Below are positions 32,495 to 39,463 of a stretch of 48,079 nucleotides of DNA, piece by piece; positions within the stretch are counted from its first letter, which is position 1; each line of letters opens with the position of its first letter. Made by a program: the position numbers and the translations under genes. This DNA comes from Myxococcota bacterium (GTDB taxonomy: Bacteria > Myxococcota_A > UBA9160 > UBA4427). Where the stretch lies: positions 1 to 48,079 of the forward strand of contig JANQEL010000105.1 in NCBI GenBank assembly GCA_028278345.1, written 5' to 3'. Below the pieces are notes generated by a model. That model saw only the letters and a list, made by a program, of their open reading frames with translations. It did not search any database and had not been told where the DNA came from.

Positions 32495-33343
32495 ATGGCC
32501 CGGATCGCCGTCGACGACATCGCGGACGAACGGCTCGCGCCGTATCGCAACGTGAAGGACGGCGATCTGCGCAGGGAGCACGGCGTCTTCATGGCGGAAG
32601 GGCGATTGGTGGTCGAGCGCCTGCTCGAGGATTCGCGCTTCGAGGCCGAATCCGTCTTCTTGAGTGAGCGCAGCGCGAACGCGATGGAGGACGTGATCGC
32701 GGCGCATCCCGACGTGCCGGTCTACGTCGCGAAGAGCGCCGTCATGAACGAAATCGTGGGCTTCGATCTGCACCGCGGATGTCTTGCAGCCGGTCGGGTG
32801 GGTGAGCCGCTTCCCGTAGAAGCCATACTCGGTGATCGCACGGGCGGCGAAACCTTCGTGGTCGTCGAGGGCATGACGAATACGGAGAACCTCGGCAGTG
32901 TGTTCCGCAATGCCATGGCCTTCGGCGTGAAGGGTGTGCTGCTGTGCCCACGCAGCTGCGATCCGCTCTATCGCAAGGCCATTCGGGTTTCGCTCGGCGC
33001 GTCGCTTCGCATTCCGTTTACCCGCCTCGAGGATTGGCCGGGCGATCTCTCCGCCCTGCGCGCGCGAGGTGTGCGGCTCGTCGCCCTCGATCCGAGCGCC
33101 AACGCGATCGAACTCGCAGAACTCGGCGATCGGCTTCCGCCCGAAGCCGATGTCGCGCTCGTCCTCGGAACCGAGGGCCGCGGCCTCAGCGCCGAGGCGC
33201 GTGCGGCGTGTGATCTGCACGTCAAGATCTCGATGGCTCCGCGAGTCGATTCGATCAACGTCGCGACAGCCGCCGCCATCGCAATGCAACACCTGCACGA
33301 ACGCGCGCATTACCGCCGCGCCGAGGAGTCGGGTTCCGCGTGA
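32495..33343 (+). CDS. SpoU/TrmH-family RNA methyltransferase
   Basis: A 282-residue 2'-O-ribose RNA methyltransferase of the SPOUT class. The N-terminal part (YRNVKDGDLRREHGVFMAEG) matches the RNA-binding substrate domain of SpoU enzymes. The trefoil-knot motifs are NTENLGSVFRNA (motif 1), LVLGTEGRGLS (motif 2) and SMAPRVDSINVATAAAIA (motif 3, with the catalytic Ser-Asn). Whether the target is 23S rRNA or tRNA cannot be decided. The ATG lies 14 bases after the fumarase stop; the GTG of the next gene overlaps its stop. Confidence 0.9.
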   Translation: MARIAVDDIADERLAPYRNVKDGDLRREHGVFMAEGRLVVERLLEDSRFEAESVFLSERSANAMEDVIAAHPDVPVYVAKSAVMNEIVGFDLHRGCLAAGRVGEPLPVEAILGDRTGGETFVVVEGMTNTENLGSVFRNAMAFGVKGVLLCPRSCDPLYRKAIRVSLGASLRIPFTRLEDWPGDLSALRARGVRLVALDPSANAIELAELGDRLPPEADVALVLGTEGRGLSAEARAACDLHVKISMAPRVDSINVATAAAIAMQHLHERAHYRRAEESGSA

Positions 33344-34065
33344 AGCCCCTGTTCATCATGAAGACCGGCAGCACCCTTCCGGCAATCCGTGAGGCTCGCG
33401 GTGACTTTGAGCTGTGGATCCGCGAAGGCATGGGTTATGCGGCGGCCGAGATCCTGCTGCGCAACGTCTACCAGGACGAGGCGCCGCCGCATGCCGAAGA
33501 GGTCTCGGGCGTCGTCGTGACGGGTTCGAGTGCCCTGGTGAGCGAGCGCGAAGCCTGGAGCGAGCGCAGTGCCGAATGGCTCGCGGATGCGGTCGAGAAG
33601 GACGTTCCCCTGCTCGGCATTTGCTACGGACACCAACTCCTCGCGCACGCGTGCGGCGGCGTCGTCGAACGCAACCCCCTCGGGCGGGAGATCGGCACCG
33701 TGACCGTCCGCATCGAAGCCGAGTACGCCAGCGATCCGCTGCTCGAAGGTCTGCCCCCCGAGATCGGCGTGCACGTGAGCCACGTCGAATCGGTCACCCG
33801 CCTTCCCGCGCAGGCGCGCAACATGGGCGCGAGCGAGGGAGACCCCAACCAGATCTTCGCCCTCGGCGACGCGGCCTGGGGCGTGCAGTTCCATCCCGAA
33901 TTCGACGCCGACATCGTGCGCGGCTACATCGAGGGGCGGCGCGCGCTGATCGAAGAGGAGGGTCTCGACGCCGGCGCGTTGCTCGACGCGACGCGCGACA
34001 CCGATCACGGCACGCGCGTGCTCCGGCGCTTCGGCGAGATCGTTCGCGAGCGTGCCACTTCGTAG
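33340..34065 (+). CDS. Class I glutamine amidotransferase domain protein
   Basis: A 241-residue stand-alone GATase1. The triad is visible as Cys95 (GICYGHQLLAHA), His185 and Glu187 (WGVQFHPEF). The core resembles the amidotransferase half of GMP synthase. Stand-alone members include YfeJ-like proteins of unsettled function and gamma-glutamyl hydrolases, so the acceptor is unknown. It has no synthetase partner here. The GTG overlaps the stop of the methyltransferase (GTGA). The convergent PilZ gene lies 16 bases beyond its stop. Confidence 0.9.
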   Translation: MKPLFIMKTGSTLPAIREARGDFELWIREGMGYAAAEILLRNVYQDEAPPHAEEVSGVVVTGSSALVSEREAWSERSAEWLADAVEKDVPLLGICYGHQLLAHACGGVVERNPLGREIGTVTVRIEAEYASDPLLEGLPPEIGVHVSHVESVTRLPAQARNMGASEGDPNQIFALGDAAWGVQFHPEFDADIVRGYIEGRRALIEEEGLDAGALLDATRDTDHGTRVLRRFGEIVRERATS

Positions 34066-34081
34066 CAGCCGCGCGCTCGGG

Positions 34082-34762
34082 TCAACCGCGCCGGATGTTG
34101 CGGTGGCGCTTTGCCTGCTCCTGGTAGATCCAGCGCAGCAATTCCGAGCGATGCCCCTCGTCGAGCTCGATGAACTCGACCGCCACCTCGTGCCACAGGC
34201 GACTGTCGGCCTTCGGTGCGCAGCGCACGACGCGGGCGGGCAGCACATAGCAACTCTGCCCCGGCAACTCGAAGTGGCACACACACTCCTCGCCGACCTC
34301 GAAGGTGTCGCGCGATTCGAAGCGGATACCCCCCGCGCTCACGTCGAGCACTTCGAAGCTGTCGCGAGTCGGTGGGCGAGGTGGCGCATCGTCGCCTTCG
34401 CCGGGGCGTTCACGTGGTACGCGCACCTCGAGCCCATGAGTGGAGATGCGAACGAAGGAGCGATCCTGAACCCGTTGCCATTCGCCGTGGTAGGAAATGA
34501 AGGTCGAGTCGGGGAGGCGCTCTTCGACGGCGCCCTGCGCGATGTAGCGCCCGTCGTCCTCGATCTTGTATTCGAGCAGGATCGCGTCGCCCTCTTCGAG
34601 AGAGCCCGACGAACCCTTCACCCAGACGCAGCCGTTTTCGAAGCGGTCGACGGTCGCGGCGACGGGTCGTTCTTCGACCTCGCGCCCGCGGTGCAACAGC
34701 ACGCGACTGCCGCCTTCGAGCTGGAGATTACGCAGCCCTCTATCTCGCTTGCCGTCCTTCAA
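34082..34762 (-). CDS. PilZ-domain protein, YcgR-like
   Basis: A 226-residue cytoplasmic protein with an N-terminal split-barrel domain of YcgR type (EGGSRVLLHRG, ERPVAATVDRFENGCVWVKG) and a C-terminal PilZ domain. Both c-di-GMP motifs are intact: RxxxR as RSFVR (101-105) and DxSxxG as DVSAGG (140-145), separated by a 35-residue linker rich in Pro and acidic residues. YcgR proteins bind c-di-GMP and brake the flagellar motor. The adjacent flagellin gene, divergent across 267 bases, supports a motility role. The start is TTG at 34760-34762; a GTG 20 codons later is possible but would cut the first strand. Confidence 0.88.
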   Translation of the reverse strand: MKDGKRDRGLRNLQLEGGSRVLLHRGREVEERPVAATVDRFENGCVWVKGSSGSLEEGDAILLEYKIEDDGRYIAQGAVEERLPDSTFISYHGEWQRVQDRSFVRISTHGLEVRVPRERPGEGDDAPPRPPTRDSFEVLDVSAGGIRFESRDTFEVGEECVCHFELPGQSCYVLPARVVRCAPKADSRLWHEVAVEFIELDEGHRSELLRWIYQEQAKRHRNIRRG

Positions 34763-34905
34763 ACCTGCCTCGAAGTTGCCGGGTCACTGCAACTTTGCGT
34801 CGTGAGCGCAACGCCGCATGTTCCCGTTTCGGGAGGGGCAAGAGCGCGCTTGAGCGCTCGCGAAAGCTCGGGCGTGCTCTGGTCGCGTTTCAGACGACTT
34901 TGCTC

Positions 34906-34932
34906 TCAACTTAGTCCGCTCGAGGCCGAACA
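34906..34932 (+). promoter_or_regulatory. Candidate sigma28 (FliA) promoter for flagellin
   Basis: TCAACTTA (34906-34913) and GCCGAACA (34925-34932) are separated by 11 bases. The flagellar sigma28 consensus is TAAAGTTT-N11-GCCGATAA; the -10 half matches six of eight and the -35 half five of eight. Transcription would start near 34939, leaving a leader of about 90 bases. Confidence 0.5.
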
Positions 34933-34940
34933 TCACAGGG

Positions 34941-34965
34941 ACATTGCAATGTGAAATGCATTGCA
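34941..34965 (+). repeat. Palindrome/hairpin in the flagellin 5' leader
   Basis: ACATTGCAATGT (34941-34952) is a perfect twelve-base palindrome at the predicted transcript start. TGCAATG (34945-34951) can alternatively pair with CATTGCA (34959-34965). The two structures are mutually exclusive, suggesting an operator or an RNA switch in the leader. Confidence 0.45.
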
Positions 34966-35029
34966 GATCGAATCGTCCCCCCTCGTCGCGAGCGCCGTGC
35001 GTGCGCGGCCGGCGAGATCGGAGAGCCCC

Positions 35030-35824
35030 ATGAAGATCTCGAACTCCCCCTTTCCCGGGCTTCGCTTCCTACACAAGCAGAACGCGGTCGTGCGCGGCAG
35101 CTTCGAGCGCCTCGCGAGTGGCAGCCGGATCCCCCGCGCCTCGTCGGATGCGGCGGGGCTCGCCATCTCCGAGAGTCTGCGTGCCCAGAGCGCCTCCCAG
35201 GCCCAGGGCGTACGCAATCTCAACGACGGCATCAGTGCGGCGCGCATTGCCGAAGGGGCCCTCGACGAGAGCTCCAACATCCTGGGGCGCCTGCGCGAGC
35301 TGAGCATCCAATCCCAGAACGGCACGCTGAACGGCCAGCAGCGTCAGGCGATCCAGCGCGAGTTCGATTCGCTGAGTGAACAACTCAGCGACATCTCCCA
35401 GAACACCGACTTCAACGGCAAGCCCCTGCTCGACGGTTCCGAACGCATCGAAATCGTCGACGGCAGCGGCGGCGCCGCGACCGAGGTCGCGGTGGACGAT
35501 CAGTCTGCGGCGGCCCTGGGCGTCGAAGGACTCGACGCCTCCGACCCCGCATCCCTCCATCGCATCGACGCCGCAATCGCGCAGGTCTCTTCGGCGCGGG
35601 CGGAGCTCGGTGCAACCGAGAATCGCCTGGCCTCCCAGGTGCGCAGTCATCTCGTCGCCCACGAGAACACCGTTGCGGCCGAATCGCGTATTCGCGACAC
35701 CGATTTCGCGAAGGAGACGAGCAACCTGGTGGGCCAGCGCATCCTGCAGGAAGCCGCCGTCGCCGTTCGCGCCCAGGCGAACGTCAGTACACGCGCGACG
35801 CTGCAACTCCTCAAGGGTGCATAG
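35030..35824 (+). CDS. fliC: Flagellin (short form)
   Basis: A 264-residue filament protein. The N-terminal D0/D1 helices read FERLASGSRIPRASSDAAGLAISESLRAQ and GVRNLNDGISAARIAEGAL, and LRELSIQSQNGTLN follows. The C-terminal half has IDAAIAQVSSARAELGATENRL and DTDFAKETSNLVGQRILQEAAVAVRAQAN. Only about 50 residues separate the two conserved halves, so the exposed D2/D3 region is almost absent. The N-terminus (MKISNSPFPGLRFL) differs from the usual start. GGAGAG lies five bases before the ATG. A FliA-like promoter lies upstream and the PilZ protein gene faces away from it. No other flagellar gene is nearby. Confidence 0.92.
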   Translation: MKISNSPFPGLRFLHKQNAVVRGSFERLASGSRIPRASSDAAGLAISESLRAQSASQAQGVRNLNDGISAARIAEGALDESSNILGRLRELSIQSQNGTLNGQQRQAIQREFDSLSEQLSDISQNTDFNGKPLLDGSERIEIVDGSGGAATEVAVDDQSAAALGVEGLDASDPASLHRIDAAIAQVSSARAELGATENRLASQVRSHLVAHENTVAAESRIRDTDFAKETSNLVGQRILQEAAVAVRAQANVSTRATLQLLKGA

Positions 35825-35930
35825 GCGAGTCATCCGGAAGAAGCCCATGCAAACGCAGGCGCTGCACTCCTGTTCGAGTCGCTATGCTCGCCGCGCGCCC
35901 AACTCGAACGAAACCCCACAGGAGTGATTC

Positions 35931-36299
35931 ATGTTCAGTCATGTGATGCTGGGAGTCAGCGACCTCGAAGCATCGAAGCGGTTCTACGACGCCATCTTCG
36001 AAACCCTCGGCCTCGGCCCCGGCGTCGACAACAAGGGGCGCTACTTCTACGTGAGCCCCACCGGCGTCTTCGCGATCACCATTCCGATCGACGGCCAGCC
36101 CGCGACGGCGGGCAACGGCAGCACGATCGGCTTCCGCGTCGAATCGCCCGAGCAGGGCGACAAGTGGCACGCTGCGGGCGTCGCAAACGGCGGAACCGCG
36201 ATCGAAGAGCCGCCGGGCCCGCGCGAGAACGGCATGTACCTCGCCTACCTGCGCGACCCCGATGGCAACAAGATCTGCGCGCTCTGCCCGCCAGGCTGA
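35931..36299 (+). CDS. VOC-superfamily (glyoxalase/dioxygenase-like) protein
   Basis: A 122-residue single-domain protein of the vicinal-oxygen-chelate fold. It opens MFSHVMLGVSDLEASKRFYDAIF and closes YLAYLRDPDGNKICALC, the usual beta-alpha-beta-beta-beta halves. Possible metal ligands are the N-terminal His4 and the Asp/Glu positions of the second half, but the pattern is incomplete, so a specific reaction cannot be named. AGGAGTG precedes the ATG, and a TATGCT -10-like element lies at 35883-35888. Its stop is followed at once by a strong hairpin shared with the convergent secreted hydrolase. Confidence 0.88.
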   Translation: MFSHVMLGVSDLEASKRFYDAIFETLGLGPGVDNKGRYFYVSPTGVFAITIPIDGQPATAGNGSTIGFRVESPEQGDKWHAAGVANGGTAIEEPPGPRENGMYLAYLRDPDGNKICALCPPG

Positions 36300-37067
36300 T
36301 CAGTTCGAGGGCCGCATTCGCGGCCCTCGACCACCACCCTGGCGGAGCGCAACCAGTCCGAAGGTGACGAGCCATGCGACCAGGCCGATGAGCCCGGGAA
36401 TACCGAGCGCGGGGACGGGCGGCAGGACGAAGAGCGACGCCACGTGATCCTCGACTCGCGCGTAGAGATCGGGCTGTGATCCGAACAGCGCCGCGTACTG
36501 CGTGGGGGTGCGCTCGAAGAGGGGACAGTCGATCTCCGTGTGGGTGATGTCCGAGTTCGACACGCCGTAGTCGCCTTCGACGTAGACGTTGGTCGCCCCG
36601 ACGACGTTCGACTCCCCCTCTGGCTCCCAGAAGACCGTGCTGACCTGGTGGTAGTTGAGGCCCTGCACGACGCCGCTCGGCAGCGTGTCGTCGCTCGCGC
36701 CCACCGAGTCGAAGAGGAAGAGCCGATCGACGGTGATCGACGCCGGTTCGAGATAGTCCTCGGTGAACTCGATCGCGGAGTTCGCGCCGAAGCTGTGTCC
36801 CGCGAGTACGACGCAGTCGACGTCGCTGAGGCTGTCGATGAATGTCCAGGCCTGCGATTGCTGGGTCCAGTTGAAGACCTGGGTCGAAAACGGGCGAGCG
36901 GGGATCCCACCGAAGGCCGCGGAGAGGTGCGCCTCGAGGTTGTCCATCCCCGAGGTTCCCACCGGCGCGTTGAAGCCGCGAAAGAACACCCCGACGCAGC
37001 GACCGGCGTGGGCGGTCGACGAAGCCAGCAGCGCGAAGGCCACGACGAGGATCGTGAGCCTGCGCAT
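36300..37067 (-). CDS. Secreted alpha/beta-hydrolase-like protein with C-terminal sorting-like tail
   Basis: A 255-residue exported protein. The signal peptide is LTILVVAFALLASSTAHAG. The body has the lipase/esterase nucleophile elbow GHSFG with VVLAGHSFGANSAIEF and an Asp-rich loop (LFLFDSVGASDD). The C-terminus is tripartite: a Pro-rich motif (LPPVPALGIPG), a hydrophobic segment (LIGLVAWLVTFGLVAL) and a basic end (RQGGGRGPRMR). This is the layout of exosortase/rhombosortase-type C-terminal sorting domains, such as IPTL- or PEP-CTERM-like tails. The ATG overlaps the TGA of the upstream gene by one base, so they are coupled. A hydrolase acting at the cell surface is inferred; the substrate is unknown. 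Confidence 0.72.
   Translation of the reverse strand: MRRLTILVVAFALLASSTAHAGRCVGVFFRGFNAPVGTSGMDNLEAHLSAAFGGIPARPFSTQVFNWTQQSQAWTFIDSLSDVDCVVLAGHSFGANSAIEFTEDYLEPASITVDRLFLFDSVGASDDTLPSGVVQGLNYHQVSTVFWEPEGESNVVGATNVYVEGDYGVSNSDITHTEIDCPLFERTPTQYAALFGSQPDLYARVEDHVASLFVLPPVPALGIPGLIGLVAWLVTFGLVALRQGGGRGPRMRPSN
36305..36330. terminator. Perfect 11-base hairpin at the VOC / hydrolase junction
   Basis: TCGAGGGCCGC (36305-36315) and GCGGCCCTCGA (36320-36330) form a perfect stem with an ATTC loop, starting six bases after the VOC stop and lying inside the 3' end of the opposing hydrolase gene. It is strong enough to be a bidirectional transcription barrier although no T tract follows. Confidence 0.5.
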
Positions 37068-37486
37068 CAGCTGAACAGCCGCAGGACCTTCCATCGTCCC
37101 GCTTCCTGGATCAGCACGATCGCATCGCGCATCGCCTCGCCGTCGATGATCGGATGGGCGAGTACGCTCCCGGCCGGGAACCGTGCGTGGCCTTCGGGGG
37201 CCGCCGCGAACTCGAAACGCCCGTCGAAGCCTCGCGAGCGCAGGCGATCGAATTCGAGAGCCCAGAACTGCATCGCTTCCCGGGAGCTGTACTCGGGAAC
37301 CTCGCGGGTGAGGCTGTGCAGGCAGTCGGTGTAGGCGTCGAGGTTCTGGTTCTCGAGCGCGGTCTGCAGCGCCTCGAGCAGGGTGTCACGTTCGTCTGCG
37401 ATCGCGGTCTCCGCGAAGGCGGCCAATACGAACACGAGGACCGCGGCTGCGATGGAGCCTATGCCCGGGGCCGATCGCGCGAACAT
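37067..37486 (-). CDS. Small exported protein, unknown function
   Basis: A 139-residue protein with a signal peptide (SIAAAVLVFVLAAFAETAIA) and a mature part of about 108 residues beginning DERDTLLEALQTALENQNLDAY. The fold looks like an alpha-plus-beta nuclear-transport-factor-2-type domain (N-terminal helices, then strands ending GRWKVLRLFS), as in SnoaL-like proteins. This is a pattern-level impression only. GGAGG precedes the ATG at 37484-37486. It is translated directly before the secreted hydrolase with stop-start overlap TGATG, which suggests the two act together outside the cytoplasm. Confidence 0.7.
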   Translation of the reverse strand: MFARSAPGIGSIAAAVLVFVLAAFAETAIADERDTLLEALQTALENQNLDAYTDCLHSLTREVPEYSSREAMQFWALEFDRLRSRGFDGRFEFAAAPEGHARFPAGSVLAHPIIDGEAMRDAIVLIQEAGRWKVLRLFS

Positions 37487-37536
37487 CGAGGGAACCTCCG
37501 TGGCTCCTACTCTAGAGCGCCGCGCGCTTTCGTGGC

Positions 37537-37818
37537 TCAGTGCGTCACGCTCATGCTCGACCACAGCGTGTTCCATTCCTCTTCTGCGGCGCCCGCCGCT
37601 TCCTGGATGGATTCGCCGAAGGCGAGGATGATCTTGCCGGTCTTGCCGTTGGACGGGGGCGTGCGGACGACCGCCACGAAGGCGTTCTCGCCGTCGGCGT
37701 CGTTGCGGTTGTGGTAGACGGTGCCGTCCACCTGGCGCAGCCAGCGCAGGGCTTCCTGCTCGGTGGCGAGCACCGGCTCGACGTCGAGCTCGGTCGTGTC
37801 GTTTCGCGAATCGTCCAT
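37537..37818 (-). CDS. Small soluble protein, unknown function
   Basis: A 93-residue acidic protein with no signal peptide and no family I recognise. After a polar N-terminus (DDSRNDTTELDVEP) it has EQEALRWLRQVDGTVYHNRND, a strand-rich middle (FVAVVRTPPSNGKTGKIILAFG) and a helical C-terminus (ESIQEAAGAAEEEWNTLWSS). The start is uncertain: ATG at 37816-37818 is preferred, but a GTG 14 codons earlier is in frame and neither has a strong ribosome site. It lies 50 bases upstream of the two exported-protein genes and is divergent from the MerR gene. Confidence 0.6.
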   Translation of the reverse strand: MDDSRNDTTELDVEPVLATEQEALRWLRQVDGTVYHNRNDADGENAFVAVVRTPPSNGKTGKIILAFGESIQEAAGAAEEEWNTLWSSMSVTH

Positions 37819-37950
37819 GGTCTTCAGGGAGGGGAGCCGGCTGAGCCGGGGGTCTCTCACCCCCCATGTGGGCCGAGGAACCGCAATGTGTCAGGAAGCG
37901 GCAGCGTTTTTCCTTTGTGCGCAGGGAGGATGCAGCTTCGGACGCCGGTC

Positions 37951-37979
37951 TGGACGTTGCGAGTGATTACTCTTAGAAT
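37951..37979 (+). promoter_or_regulatory. Candidate leaderless promoter of the MerR-men operon
   Basis: TGGACG (37951-37956) and TAGAAT (37974-37979) are 17 bases apart. The -10 ends six bases before the MerR ATG, and no ribosome site is present, so the message is probably leaderless. The spacer contains GAGTGATTACTC, an interrupted inverted repeat (GAGT/ACTC), a natural place for a MerR-family protein to bind. Confidence 0.45.
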
Positions 37980-37985
37980 GCCGGC

Positions 37986-38777
37986 ATGCAATATCGAGTG
38001 GAAGAGCTCGCCGGGGCCACCGGGGTCACGGTCGACACGATCCGGTTCTACCAGGGCAAGGGGCTGATCCCGCCTCCCGACCGGCGCGGGCGGAACGCGA
38101 TCTACGGCGCCGATCACCTCGCGCGCATCCAGCAGATTCGCAGCCTGCTCTCCGAGGGCTTCAGCCTGGCGCAGATCGGGCGGGTGCCCGCGCCGGGGGC
38201 GACCCCGCCGCCGACTTATTCCGCTTCGACCTCCTCCGATGCCCTGCTTCACGCGCTGGCGGAAGAGGGCAGTGGGCAGCGGGTCTTCACGCGCGGCGAG
38301 TTGGCCGCCCAGGCCGGTGTCCCTGAAGACGTGATCACGGCGGCCGAGGCTGCGGGGCTTCTCGAACCGACCCAGCGCGACGGCGTCGCGCACTATTCGA
38401 CCGTCGATCTCGAGATGTTGCAGAATGGGCTGTCGATCCTCGGAGCGGGGCTTCCGTTGAACGCCTTCCTTCCCCTGGCCGCGGAACACGACGCGAACAT
38501 CCGCGCGGTGGCCGAGCGCGGCATCGATCTGTTCGACGATCACGTGCGCAAGCAGGCGGGCGACGGCGACGATCCGGAAGTCGTCGCCAACGCCTTTCGA
38601 GAGTTGCTACCGCGCCTCACGCGGCTGGTCGCGCTCCACTTCCAACGCACCGTCGTGCACCGCGCGATGGATCGGCTTCGCGCAAAGGGTGAAGGTCCGG
38701 CCCTCGAGCGGGCATTGGCCGCGGTCGAAGCCAGCGAGCTCGAGGGGGGCTGGCTCGAAGGGAGGGTGAAGCGTTGA
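37986..38777 (+). CDS. MerR-family transcriptional regulator
   Basis: A 263-residue regulator. The N-terminal winged helix-turn-helix is classical: YRVEELAGATGVTVDTIRFYQGKGLIPPP, then ARIQQIRSLLSEGFSLAQIGRV. A Pro/Ser/Thr-rich linker (about 68-84) leads to a second helical region that begins like another DNA-binding unit (FTRGELAAQAGVPEDVITAAEAAGLLEP, about 100-127) and a long helical effector domain. No effector Cys cluster is seen, so it is not a metal sensor. The TTG of menG overlaps its stop by four bases (TTGA), so it is the first gene of the menaquinone operon and may regulate it. Confidence 0.85.
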   Translation: MQYRVEELAGATGVTVDTIRFYQGKGLIPPPDRRGRNAIYGADHLARIQQIRSLLSEGFSLAQIGRVPAPGATPPPTYSASTSSDALLHALAEEGSGQRVFTRGELAAQAGVPEDVITAAEAAGLLEPTQRDGVAHYSTVDLEMLQNGLSILGAGLPLNAFLPLAAEHDANIRAVAERGIDLFDDHVRKQAGDGDDPEVVANAFRELLPRLTRLVALHFQRTVVHRAMDRLRAKGEGPALERALAAVEASELEGGWLEGRVKR

Positions 38778-39463
38778 GTCTTCCCACGGGCCAGGAGAAG
38801 CACGTGGCGGTGCGCACGATGTTCGACCGCATCGCGCCCCGCTACGACATGATGAATCGCCTGATCAGTCTCGGTCTCGATCAGGGCTGGCGGCGGGTGG
38901 CCCTCGATCTCGCGCAGGTGGGGGAGGGGGAGCGCGTTCTCGATCTCGCCTGCGGAACCGGCGACCTCTCGGAGGCCGCGCGTGCGAGAGGGGCGACGGT
39001 GATCGGGGCCGACTTCGCGCGTGAAATGCTGCGCGGTGCACGCGCGCGAGAGATCGATGCGGAGTTCACCTGTGCCGATGCTGCGCGCCTTCCGATCGCC
39101 ACCGCGAGCGTCGACGTCGTGACCTGTGGCTTCGCGCTTCGCAACTTCGTCGCCTTGCCCGAAGTCTTCTCCGAGATTGCGCGCGTGCTGAAGGCGGGCG
39201 GACGCATCGCCCTGATCGACGCCGATCGACCGAAATCGAGGCTCGTGCGTTTCGGCCATTCCCTCTACTTCGATCGCTTCGTGCCTTGGCTCGGTGCGCG
39301 GCTCTCGGATCGCGACGCCTATCGCTACCTGCCCGAATCGACCGCCTACCTGCCGCCCGCCGAAGAGCTCTTCGCGATGCTCGACAAGGCGGGCCTGCAG
39401 CAGGTGGCGAAGAAGTCGCTGCTCTTCGGCTCGGCGCAGATCCTGACGGGGGTGCGGGGTTGA
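38774..39463 (+). CDS. menG: Demethylmenaquinone methyltransferase (UbiE/MenG)
   Basis: A 229-residue SAM-dependent C-methyltransferase for the last step of menaquinone synthesis. Signatures are FDRIAPRYDMMNRLISLGLDQGWRR (UbiE signature region 1), VLDLACGTGDLSEAA (motif I), LPIATASVDVVTCGFALRNF and RVLKAGGRIALID. The ending QQVAKKSLLFGSAQILTGVR is typical. In an organism without ubiquinone genes it would act on demethylmenaquinone. The TTG start overlaps the MerR stop, and its own stop overlaps the menF ATG. Confidence 0.95.
   Translation: MSLPTGQEKHVAVRTMFDRIAPRYDMMNRLISLGLDQGWRRVALDLAQVGEGERVLDLACGTGDLSEAARARGATVIGADFAREMLRGARAREIDAEFTCADAARLPIATASVDVVTCGFALRNFVALPEVFSEIARVLKAGGRIALIDADRPKSRLVRFGHSLYFDRFVPWLGARLSDRDAYRYLPESTAYLPPAEELFAMLDKAGLQQVAKKSLLFGSAQILTGVRG

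Noticed and set aside
34780..34960. Sigma54 promoter upstream of flagellin
   Set aside because: No GG-N10-GC pair with the right context was found; the sigma28-type site fits better.
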